From Bacillota bacterium (GTDB taxonomy: Bacteria > Bacillota > Clostridia > Acetivibrionales > DSM-1351), in assembly GCA_023416275.1 (NCBI GenBank), contig JAEZIB010000162.1, positions 1 to 10,899 of the forward strand: a stretch of 10,899 nt of DNA. The letters run 5' to 3'. Both the position numbers and the translations under genes were made by a program. Shown here piece by piece: positions 1 to 6,254 of the stretch. The notes beneath the pieces were generated by a model. The model was not told the origin of the DNA and did not search any database. It saw only the letters and a program-made list of their open reading frames with translations. Each line of letters starts with the position of its first letter. Position 1 is the first letter of the stretch.

Positions 1-842
1 TGTCTATACTTGTAACAGTAATAACTTTGGGAATAATTAAAATTTATGATGAATTAATAATTCTGCGTAATAATTTAACGGTTTATTCCAATGATCTTTC
101 AACCCAATTAGATACTCTAACTGACAAGATTACATCTTTCTATAATGCATTACCATATGAGGCTACTGAAGCTATAACTAAAAATCTTTCTTCAATATCT
201 AATAAGCTTACAAATATAATTACTGCCATTATTCAATACACAATTAATACTGCATCCTCAATTCCAAAGTTGACTGTATTTTTTATAGTAACTATTTTAG
301 CAACGTATTTTATTAGCAGTGACAAAAAGAAAATATCAATATTCTTTTACAAGCAAATCCCATTAACCTGGAGGAAGAAGCTACCACATATAAAAAAGGA
401 TACTTTTAATGCTTTATTTGGCTACTTCAAAGCAATACTTATACTCATGGGCTTCACATTTGTTGAGGTGAGTGTGGGTTTATATATTTTAGATGTTAAA
501 TATGCCCTTGTAATAGCTCTTATAGTTGGAATTTCTGAGGCAATACCTATTGTAGGTACAGGTGCAGTAATGGTTCCCTGGATTTTATGGAATATTTTTA
601 TTGGAAATATGCCATTAGCTCTTGGACTAGCAATCATATATATTTTAGGAGTATTAATAAGACAAATAATGGAGCCTAAAATAATTGGAAGCCAGATTGG
701 TCTACATCCATTAGTAACCCTATTGTCCATGTATGTAGGATTAGAATTCTTTGGAGTTCTAGGAATGTTTGTTGGTCCAATAAGCCTGATTATAGTCAAA
801 AATCTTCAGGATGCAGGTATTATGAAATTATGGAATGACTGA
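1..842 (+). CDS. ytvI: YtvI-like AI-2E family membrane protein (5' end missing)
   Basis: Polytopic membrane protein of the AI-2E/PerM transporter family, closest in character to the sporulation membrane protein YtvI. The reading frame is open from base 3 and begins inside a hydrophobic segment, so the true start lies outside the window; the TTG at 27 is not a convincing start. About 280 codons are present, against roughly 350 for a full protein. What is visible: a hydrophobic segment at the edge, a hydrophilic extracytoplasmic-type stretch, a hydrophobic segment near 270-320 followed by a lysine-rich loop, then a cluster of membrane segments. The family signature is present near 672-780: EPK, then IGLHPL, then a Gly/Phe-rich membrane segment ending in VGP. 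The family is associated with export of small molecules; YtvI of Bacillus is a mother-cell sporulation protein, but its transported substrate is not established. It converges on prmC with 179 bases between the stops and no clear T-tailed terminator. The family assignment is firm; the YtvI subgroup is likely. Confidence 0.85.
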   Translation, partial: SILVTVITLGIIKIYDELIILRNNLTVYSNDLSTQLDTLTDKITSFYNALPYEATEAITKNLSSISNKLTNIITAIIQYTINTASSIPKLTVFFIVTILATYFISSDKKKISIFFYKQIPLTWRKKLPHIKKDTFNALFGYFKAILILMGFTFVEVSVGLYILDVKYALVIALIVGISEAIPIVGTGAVMVPWILWNIFIGNMPLALGLAIIYILGVLIRQIMEPKIIGSQIGLHPLVTLLSMYVGLEFFGVLGMFVGPISLIIVKNLQDAGIMKLWND

Positions 843-894
843 TATTGGGCTTGCTGAACGATAGTAAGCATACATGAATCTTGTTTTCGATTAA

Positions 895-916
895 CATATT
901 TGTGATCACATATATG
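895..916. repeat. 22-bp near-perfect palindrome in convergent intergenic gap
   Basis: The core TGTGATCACA (901-910) is flanked by CATAT on the left and ATATG on the right. Ten of the eleven pairs match; only 900/911 (T and T) does not. No T-run follows on either strand, so it does not look like an ordinary intrinsic terminator. It could be a binding site for a dimeric regulator or a weak RNA hairpin ending both convergent transcripts. Confidence 0.4.
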
Positions 917-1021
917 GTTATTGAATGCATGAGAAATATCTTTTCATCTTAATTGGATTGAGAAGAGTACAATTTCTTTATCGGTACAGCAAACTCAAAT
1001 ATATGTTTTAATAATATATCC

Positions 1022-1927
1022 CTATTTATCATACCTGCCAATGACAACCCTATCATTCCCACCAATATCTTTATACACTATAATATCGCAAAAGAATTCA
1101 TTCATAAGCTTTTTTACACTTTGCCCTTGATTATAACCTATCTCAATTGCAAGATAACCACCATTTGTCAAATAGCTTGGTGCATTTGCTATAATCCTTC
1201 TATAAAAATCAAGTCCATCCTTTCCACCATCAAGGGCTAGAAAGGGTTCGTGATTTTTCACCTCTTTTTGAAGCCCTGGTATGACATTAGTTTCGATGTA
1301 AGGAGGATTACTAACAATTAAATTAAACTTCTGCTCTCCAGCTAAAGACTCAAACAAATCACCGCAGTGCAATTCCACCCTGTTATCAACTCTATTCCTC
1401 TCACAGTTTACTCTGGCTATGCATAGTGCATCTTGTGAAATATCACAAGCCACAAGCATAGTCTCAGGGCAATAGTGAGCAATGCTCACAGCAATACAGC
1501 CTGAGCCCGTGCACATGTCCAATACCTTAACATTTTTTTTAAGTATTTCATCAACCGTATCCGTATCAGTTTTAGCCAGTTCAGCTTGTTTACTTATCAA
1601 GCTAACGAGTTTAATGCACTCTTCCACAAGAGTTTCGGTATCCTGCCTTGGTATAAGTACAGCTCGGTTAACTGAAAAAGAAAGTCCCATAAATTCCGTC
1701 TCTCCAATAATGTACTGAAGAGGTACATTGTGAATACGCTGATTAAGCATTTCACTTAGAAGCTTCAGTTCTTCTTTAACTAGCACCCTATCATAATGAG
1801 AATGTAAATATGACCTATCACATTTCAAAGCATGACAAAGCATAACCCCGGCTTCAAGCTCCGGGGCCTCTATACTAACACTCTTTAAACTTTCTACTGA
1901 ATATCTAAAATATTCTCTAATATCCAT
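1022..1927 (-). CDS. prmC: Peptide chain release factor N5-glutamine methyltransferase PrmC (HemK)
   Basis: S-adenosylmethionine-dependent enzyme that methylates the glutamine of the GGQ motif in release factors RF1 and RF2, improving peptide release at stop codons. The protein has 301 residues, close to the usual 280-300. Residues 1-95 form the helical substrate-binding domain, ending in the conserved segment around IPRQDTETL (92-100). The Rossmann methyltransferase domain carries the SAM-binding motif VLDMCTGSG (135-143), an acidic residue after strand 2 (D162), and the catalytic NPPY motif (207-210) that holds the target glutamine amide. The C-terminal part has the GKDGLDFYR segment (235-243). 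A lysine- and threonine-rich linker (about 112-132) joins the two domains. The ATG is preceded by GGAAAGAG, a modest ribosome binding site. It lies 144 bases downstream of yqhQ in the same direction. Its frequent partner prfA (RF1) does not follow; a convergent gene does. Confidence 0.95.
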   Translation of the reverse strand: MDIREYFRYSVESLKSVSIEAPELEAGVMLCHALKCDRSYLHSHYDRVLVKEELKLLSEMLNQRIHNVPLQYIIGETEFMGLSFSVNRAVLIPRQDTETLVEECIKLVSLISKQAELAKTDTDTVDEILKKNVKVLDMCTGSGCIAVSIAHYCPETMLVACDISQDALCIARVNCERNRVDNRVELHCGDLFESLAGEQKFNLIVSNPPYIETNVIPGLQKEVKNHEPFLALDGGKDGLDFYRRIIANAPSYLTNGGYLAIEIGYNQGQSVKKLMNEFFCDIIVYKDIGGNDRVVIGRYDK

Positions 1928-1972
1928 ATACTCTTTCCATTATCAATATTGCATATCGTTAAGTAATACTAA

Positions 1973-1987
1973 TTATTAGGCTAATAA
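1973..1987. repeat. 15-bp perfect palindrome upstream of prmC
   Basis: TTATTAG and CTAATAA are separated by a single base (1980). The palindrome lies between the candidate prmC promoter and the prmC start, so it would fall just inside the transcript or could serve as an operator. No known regulator can be assigned. Confidence 0.35.
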
Positions 1988-1995
1988 GGCCTTTG

Positions 1996-2024
1996 ACTAT
2001 ACAAAGCTTTCTTAATCTTAACAA
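1996..2024 (-). promoter_or_regulatory. Candidate promoter for prmC
   Basis: On the minus strand TTGTTA (2024-2019), a 17-base spacer, and TATAGT (2001-1996) resemble a vegetative -35/-10 pair with 4/6 and 5/6 matches. It lies about 70 bases upstream of the prmC ATG. It would allow prmC to be expressed apart from yqhQ, though read-through from yqhQ is also possible. Confidence 0.4.
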
Positions 2025-2071
2025 TTATTCTAATACATTTATCGTATATATTCTATGTGGGAGTAGAATCA

Positions 2072-3010
2072 TTAATCCTTTCCCCACTCATCGCTGCCTT
2101 CTTCAGCTGGCAGTACTTCCATAAAAGCAGCTATTGCAACCTCTATTTGTCTATCATCAGGTTCTCTGGTTGTGAAAGCCTGAAACATTAAACCAGGCGC
2201 TGTAATTACTTTAAAGAGCCAGTTCTCATGCTTAACGGCAAACTTAATAAATTCAAGCGAAACCCCTGCAACTAGAGGAACTAAAAGAATTCTTATTAAT
2301 GCATTTAGAAAAACATTATGCCAGCCTGTAAATGCAAAAATCAATATACTGATAATCATAATAGTAAAAAATAATGATGTCCCACATCTAGGATGCTTTG
2401 TAGTATACTTCCTAACATTCTCAACAGTTATTTCTTCTCCGTTCTCATAGCAATGAATTGTCTTATGTTCAGCGCCATGATATTCCCATACTCTTTTCAT
2501 TTCTTTCATTAAAGAAACAAGTGCAAGGTATCCAATAAATATACCTACTCTAATGGCACCTTCAATAAGATTCAAAACAACAACATTATCCATTTGAACA
2601 AAATTGGAGAAAAAGTCAGTTATAAAATTCGGGAGTAAAATAAACAAACCCACGCTTAAGCACAATGACAATATTACTGAGAAATATATAGCAACATCAG
2701 TTATCTTATCTCCAAATTTTCTATCCAGGAATTGTTCAAACTTTGATGGTTCATATGGCTTATCTCCATCCTCAAGATCAACAAATTCTGCTGAATACAT
2801 AAGTGCCTTTACGCCAATAACCATTTGCGAAAAAAGATTTACAGCACCTCTTATTACAGGAATTTTTGAAAGCTTTCCTTTTGGTTTCATAGGATGCTTT
2901 TCAATCACTATTTCTCCATCTGGTTTCCTAACTGCTGTAGCTCTATACTGAGGTCCAATCATCAAAAGTCCCTCTAACAATGCTTGACCACCAATTGTAG
3001 TTTTTTTCAT
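2072..3010 (-). CDS. yqhQ: YqhQ-type DUF1385 membrane protein
   Basis: Member of the DUF1385/YqhQ family of predicted metal-binding membrane proteins, common in Firmicutes; I know of no established reaction. With the start chosen here it has 312 residues. The ATG at 3010 follows an excellent GGGAGGT ribosome binding site by three bases. A longer frame opening at 3040 would place that site inside the gene, so it is rejected. The conserved N-terminus reads IGGQALLEGLLMIGP (6-20). Conserved histidine, glutamate and cysteine residues cluster in YHGAEHKTIHCYE (177-189) and HPRCGTSL (206-213), a plausible metal site. Hydrophobic segments lie at about 107-128, 145-167, 212-230 and 232-255. The tail (297-312) is acidic. 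The gene sits between rpmE and prmC in the same direction, as in many clostridia, which links it loosely to translation genes, but it has its own promoter. Confidence 0.9.
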   Translation of the reverse strand: MKKTTIGGQALLEGLLMIGPQYRATAVRKPDGEIVIEKHPMKPKGKLSKIPVIRGAVNLFSQMVIGVKALMYSAEFVDLEDGDKPYEPSKFEQFLDRKFGDKITDVAIYFSVILSLCLSVGLFILLPNFITDFFSNFVQMDNVVVLNLIEGAIRVGIFIGYLALVSLMKEMKRVWEYHGAEHKTIHCYENGEEITVENVRKYTTKHPRCGTSLFFTIMIISILIFAFTGWHNVFLNALIRILLVPLVAGVSLEFIKFAVKHENWLFKVITAPGLMFQAFTTREPDDRQIEVAIAAFMEVLPAEEGSDEWGKD

Positions 3011-3078
3011 TTTACCTCCCATATTGCAAGAACACATCAAATTTGGTTAATTTATAACAAAAATATACCCTATATCAA

Positions 3079-3107
3079 ATCATACGAAAACAAACTAAAA
3101 TAGTCAA
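3079..3107 (-). promoter_or_regulatory. Sigma-A type promoter for yqhQ
   Basis: Minus strand TTGACT (3107-3102), 17-base spacer, TATGAT (3084-3079): five of six matches in both boxes with ideal spacing. The start of transcription would be near 3072, giving an untranslated leader of about 60 bases before the yqhQ ATG. Confidence 0.7.
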
Positions 3108-3154
3108 TTATATTATAATAATTATTTTAATTTTAATGAAGTGTGCTAAAATAA

Positions 3155-3188
3155 TTGCAAGAAATTTGATTAAAATTATATCTTGCAA
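3155..3188. repeat. Inverted repeat between rpmE terminator and yqhQ promoter
   Basis: TTGCAAGA (3155-3162) and TCTTGCAA (3181-3188) are exact 8-bp arms around an 18-base AT-rich spacer that can pair further (AATTT with AAATT) with a three-base bulge. No strong T-run follows on the minus strand, so it is not a typical terminator. It may be a backup hairpin for rpmE or a protein-binding site. Confidence 0.4.
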
Positions 3189-3240
3189 ACTTTATATCGC
3201 TACATTTATCACTTTATAGAGGACCTATTTTAATAAGTTT

Positions 3241-3276
3241 AAATTAAAACAAAAGACCGGGAAAATCTTCCCAGCC
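3241..3276 (-). terminator. Intrinsic terminator after rpmE
   Basis: In minus-strand sense the arm GGCTGGGAA pairs with TTCCCGGTC across a four-base loop, giving nine pairs, two of them G-T. The T-rich tail (T4-G-T4) follows directly. It begins 33 bases after the rpmE stop and separates rpmE from yqhQ. Confidence 0.85.
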
Positions 3277-3308
3277 TTCATATGTCTTAATTCTTATATT
3301 GTATTGAA

Positions 3309-3518
3309 CTATTCATTGTCAACAATACCATACTTCTTTTTAAACCTATCAACACGTCCACCTGTATCAATAAGTTTCTGCCTTCCAGTAAAGAAAGGAT
3401 GACACTTTGAACAAATTTCAACGTGCAAATTCTTCTTAGTAGAACCAGTTGTAAAAGTCTCACCACATGCACATTTAACTACTGCTTCTGAATAATCAGG
3501 ATGAATACCTTCTTTCAT
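3309..3518 (-). CDS. rpmE: 50S ribosomal protein L31 (zinc-binding form)
   Basis: Structural protein of the large ribosomal subunit, bridging toward the small subunit in the assembled ribosome. The 69-residue product has normal length. It begins MKEGIHPDY as is typical. It retains four cysteines in the C+ arrangement: C16 and C18 (CAC), C36 and C39 (CSKC), which bind one zinc ion. The sequence HPFFTGRQK (40-48) is the conserved family signature. The ATG is preceded by AGAAGGTGA at good spacing. It lies between rho and yqhQ on the minus strand, with its own candidate promoter in the gap after rho and a clear intrinsic terminator. In many Firmicutes a second, zinc-free L31 exists and is induced under zinc shortage; this is the zinc-dependent version. 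The call is secure. Confidence 0.97.
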   Translation of the reverse strand: MKEGIHPDYSEAVVKCACGETFTTGSTKKNLHVEICSKCHPFFTGRQKLIDTGGRVDRFKKKYGIVDNE

Positions 3519-3620
3519 TACTTTTCACCTTCTTTCAAACAAATGCATTGTCCTCAATGAACAGCATAATTATTATATATTCAACGTACTAAAAAGTACT
3601 AAATTGCTTATTAAAGAGGC
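3519..3620 (-). promoter_or_regulatory. rpmE 5' leader, possible L31 autoregulatory RNA
   Basis: From the candidate promoter to the rpmE ATG there are about 100 untranslated bases, long for a small ribosomal protein gene. In minus-strand sense the leader can form TTGC/GCAA pairing near its 5' end, carries two AGTAC copies (AGTACTTTTTAGTAC), and has a small hairpin CATTG-AGGA-CAATG shortly before the ribosome binding site. L31 leader RNAs have been described in Firmicutes; whether this one belongs to that class cannot be settled by eye. Confidence 0.35.
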
Positions 3621-3627
3621 AAGTGAT

Positions 3628-3656
3628 ATTTTAACACAAAAAGACACATACCGCAA
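3628..3656 (-). promoter_or_regulatory. Candidate promoter for rpmE
   Basis: Minus strand TTGCGG (3656-3651), 17-base spacer, TAAAAT (3633-3628). The -10 box matches at five of six positions, while the -35 box is weaker. It lies in the 283-base gap between rho and rpmE, where I see no convincing intrinsic terminator for rho, so rpmE may also receive read-through from rho. Confidence 0.5.
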
Positions 3657-3801
3657 GCCCCATTTTTTGTACTTCCATTATTAATATTACAATATTTGTT
3701 ACTTATCAGCTTAAAATACAACATATAGAACAAAGCAAGTTTTGGTTAAACTATATACTGAATTTAAATGACAAAAAATTTATAAAATCCAATATTTAAG
3801 A

Positions 3802-6009
3802 CTATGAATTATTTTTATCAAGGAAAGATAATTTTATACTATTAACAAAGTCGTCATTAGTTCTAGTCTGCATAAGCTTGTTTATTAGCACTTCAGTAAC
3901 CTCAGCAGTACCCATATTACTCATTGCTTTTCTAATAGCCCAAACACTTTCCAACTCTTTTTGACTTAGCAGTAATTCTTCTCTTCTGGTTCCTGATTTA
4001 TTAATATCAATAGCAGGGAAGATTCTCTTCTCAGAAAGTTTTCTGTCAAGGTGAAGTTCCATATTACCTGTTCCCTTGAATTCCTCAAAAATAACATCAT
4101 CCATTCTGCTTCCTGTCTCAATAAGAGCTGTTGCCATTATTGTTAAGCTTCCACCAAACTCAATGTTTCTAGCGGCTCCAAAGAATTTTTTGGGCTTATG
4201 CAAGGCTCCAGGGTCTAAACCACCAGATAATGTTCTACCAGTAGGAGGTATTGTGAGATTGTATGCTCTTGCTAATCGAGTAATACTATCAAGCAAAATT
4301 ACAACATCTTTTTTCTGCTCAACAAGTCTCTGGGCTCTTTCTAATACCATCTCAGCAACCTTAATATGATGTTCTGGCACCTCATCAAAGGTTGAATATA
4401 TTACTTCTCCCTTTATTGACCTCTGCATGTCTGTAACTTCTTCAGGGCGTTCATCAATAAGCAATACAATTAGCTCTATCTCAGGATAATTTACTGTTAT
4501 AGCATTAGCTATTTTCTTTAGAAGTATTGTCTTACCAGCCTTTGGAGGTGAGACAATCATACCTCTTTGCCCTTTTCCTATAGGAGCAATAAGGTCTATA
4601 AGTCTTGTTGAAAACTCTCTTGGTGTTGTCTCCAACGTAATTCTTTTATCAGGATAAATTGGTGTTAAATATTCAAATGGTACTCTTTTAGAAGCAACAT
4701 CAGGGGTATCTCCATTAATTGATTGCACGTAGAGTAATGCCTGAAATTTCTCACCTTCTTTAGGTATTCTGCCCTTACCACGAAGCTTGTCACCTGTTTT
4801 AAGTCCAAATCTTCGTATTTGTGAAGGAGAAACATAAACGTCCCTTGGTCCAGATAAATAGTTATCACTTCGTAAAAATCCGTACCCATCCGGTAAAACT
4901 TCAAGAACTCCTTCTACAGGGTCATCGCTCTCTATTTTTTCAGTTGTTTGCTGTACATTTTGCTGAAATGACGGCTGTACCTGCTGTTGAAGCGGCAACT
5001 GTGATTGTTGTCCGTTCTGTTGAGGTGCTAACTGAGATTGCGATCCATTCTGTTGTAGTGGCAATTGTGATTGTTGTCCGTTTTGTTGAACTGGCGGCTG
5101 AGTATGCTGCCCATTCTGTTCAGTCGACAATGGTGATTGCTGTACATTTTGTTGAGATGGCTGCTGCCCATTCTCTTGGGCATACAATTGCGGTTGCTGT
5201 CGCATTTGCGGTGTTCTTCTGATATGAGAATGAGATTGCTGACCATTTTGCTGTGTTTCCGTTCTTTGAGGTGTAGAACTTGTCAGAGGTTTATTTCCAA
5301 TTCTCTGAGGCCTTTCATCAGAACCTGTTGCTGGTGTCTGTGGCTTTGTAGCCCTGTGAGTATGTACTCTGCTTTGTACTTTGTTATCTTCTTTGGAAGG
5401 TTTTTCATCAGCACTCTTTGTTCCTATATGCTTTAGCCTTTCCGGTAACTTATCTGTCTTAGTGTTCTGTTTATTATCAGTTTCTATATCTACCATAGTT
5501 GTTTCTGATTCTGGCTTTGTCTGTGTTTGCTCATTTATTTCTGCATCAGTCTTTTTAGCAGCTTCTGTTAATAAGTCTGGTACTTCAATATTCTCTTTTA
5601 ATTCTGACTTATTATCTTGATCACCTGATTTATTGTCTTGATCATCAGAAGTGACGCTGCTGACTTCTACCTGCTTTTCCAATTTTGAAGCGCTACTAGG
5701 CCTTCCTCTTCTTGATTTCCTTAAAACAGGCTCTTGGACTGCTTGATTTTCATTTGTTTCATTATTATTAGAATCAGCTACTCCGACTGTATTAGTTTCA
5801 ATTTTGTTATTTGGCTCAGACTGTGAACTTTCATCGGAAGTACTTTTTTTACTCTTCTGACCATCATCTGCCTTAATATCACCAGAACTTTTGACCAATA
5901 AATCAAGAAGCTCGTTCTTTTTTAATTTAGATATATTTTTCACACCCATCATCTTTGCAATATATCGCAAATCTTCTAGGGTTTTTGATTGTAAATTAAC
6001 CTGATCCAT
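3802..6009 (-). CDS. rho: Transcription termination factor Rho with long Q-rich insert
   Basis: Hexameric RNA-dependent ATPase/helicase that ends transcription. At 735 residues it is far longer than the usual 420. Residues 1-43 are the helical Rho_N domain. The cold-shock-like RNA-binding domain starts near 363 (VEGVLEVLPDGYGFLR). The motor core has Walker A PPKAGKT (488-494), the catalytic-glutamate segment LLIDERPEE (516-524, E520), Walker B VVILLDS (569-575, D574) and the arginine finger in SGTR (R675). These align with E. coli K184, E211, D265 and R366 at a constant offset of 309, so the core has no gaps and should be active. Residues 44-362 are low complexity: first a charged Ser/Asp/Glu/Lys/Asn-rich part with a basic RKSRRGRP patch (97-104), then a glutamine-rich part (251-357). 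The core plus Rho_N totals about 417 residues, a normal Rho. The start follows AAGGTGGTGA. The gene has its own consensus promoter and a leader of about 130 bases. Confidence 0.97.
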   Translation of the reverse strand: MDQVNLQSKTLEDLRYIAKMMGVKNISKLKKNELLDLLVKSSGDIKADDGQKSKKSTSDESSQSEPNNKIETNTVGVADSNNNETNENQAVQEPVLRKSRRGRPSSASKLEKQVEVSSVTSDDQDNKSGDQDNKSELKENIEVPDLLTEAAKKTDAEINEQTQTKPESETTMVDIETDNKQNTKTDKLPERLKHIGTKSADEKPSKEDNKVQSRVHTHRATKPQTPATGSDERPQRIGNKPLTSSTPQRTETQQNGQQSHSHIRRTPQMRQQPQLYAQENGQQPSQQNVQQSPLSTEQNGQHTQPPVQQNGQQSQLPLQQNGSQSQLAPQQNGQQSQLPLQQQVQPSFQQNVQQTTEKIESDDPVEGVLEVLPDGYGFLRSDNYLSGPRDVYVSPSQIRRFGLKTGDKLRGKGRIPKEGEKFQALLYVQSINGDTPDVASKRVPFEYLTPIYPDKRITLETTPREFSTRLIDLIAPIGKGQRGMIVSPPKAGKTILLKKIANAITVNYPEIELIVLLIDERPEEVTDMQRSIKGEVIYSTFDEVPEHHIKVAEMVLERAQRLVEQKKDVVILLDSITRLARAYNLTIPPTGRTLSGGLDPGALHKPKKFFGAARNIEFGGSLTIMATALIETGSRMDDVIFEEFKGTGNMELHLDRKLSEKRIFPAIDINKSGTRREELLLSQKELESVWAIRKAMSNMGTAEVTEVLINKLMQTRTNDDFVNSIKLSFLDKNNS
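4990..5154 (-). repeat. Five tandem 33-bp (11-residue) repeats inside rho
   Basis: Five consecutive in-frame units encode Rho residues 286-296, 297-307, 308-318, 319-329 and 330-340. The consensus is QQNGQQSQLPL; the third and fifth units are identical in protein, and the others differ at several positions. Degenerate partial copies occur on both sides (around residues 253-259, 278-285 and 341-353). Unit boundaries are visible in the DNA as recurring TCTGTTG or TTTGTTG every 33 bases on the plus strand. Such tracts can change copy number by slippage without breaking the frame. Confidence 0.9.
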
Positions 6010-6020
6010 AGTTCACCACC

Positions 6021-6080
6021 TTATAAAAAATCTTTATGACGTCTTAACTTATGATTTAGGAAATTTTTTCGAAAATTCAT
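6021..6080 (-). CDS. Possible short leader ORF upstream of rho (19 codons)
   Basis: In the rho leader an ATG at 6080 opens a 19-residue frame, MNFRKNFLNHKLRRHKDFL, rich in lysine, arginine and histidine. Its TAA stop (6023-6021) is the TAA immediately ahead of GGTGGTGA, so it touches the rho ribosome binding site and ends 11 bases before the rho ATG. A ribosome ending here would cover the rho start region, so translation of the two could be coupled. Against it: no good ribosome binding site precedes the ATG (only a GGG about nine bases upstream), and in AT-rich DNA a frame this short can arise by chance. E. coli rho also has a leader peptide gene (rhoL), but no sequence relation is claimed. 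Confidence 0.3.
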   Translation of the reverse strand: MNFRKNFLNHKLRRHKDFL

Positions 6081-6145
6081 TTTAGAAAAACCCAATTATT
6101 AAAATCTTTTTCTAGAGGAGAGTTTCTGAACATTCCACAGACGCT

Positions 6146-6174
6146 ATTATATCAAAAGAGTAAATGCATGTCAA
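6146..6174 (-). promoter_or_regulatory. Consensus sigma-A promoter for rho
   Basis: Minus strand TTGACA (6174-6169), exactly 17 bases, TATAAT (6151-6146): both hexamers match the vegetative consensus perfectly. The start of transcription would be near 6139, giving a leader of about 130 bases. Such a strong promoter suggests that rho output is limited at a later step, such as the leader or autogenous termination; that part is inference. A small inverted repeat, AATTCA/TGAATT (6188-6207), lies just upstream of the -35 box. Confidence 0.85.
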
Positions 6175-6254
6175 TCTCAGTGTTATAATTCAATTACATA
6201 TGAATTTTTACCTAAATTATAAATGTTTATTCATGTTTTTATTTTATGTTTTAA

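Noticed and set aside
422..799. 125-codon minus-strand frame opposite the YtvI-like gene
   Set aside because: Antisense shadow; the plus-strand frame has clear AI-2E family motifs.
3011..3040. Longer yqhQ start beginning MMCSCNMGGK
   Set aside because: It would place the excellent GGGAGGT ribosome binding site inside the gene, and the conserved family N-terminus begins at the downstream ATG.
4990..5154. CRISPR array, suggested by 33-bp periodic repeats
   Set aside because: The units are contiguous without spacers, are in frame, and encode a repeated peptide within rho.
4821..5222. 133-codon plus-strand frame opposite the rho repeats
   Set aside because: Antisense reading of the glutamine-rich repeats of rho; it is open only because of the biased codons, with no start signals.
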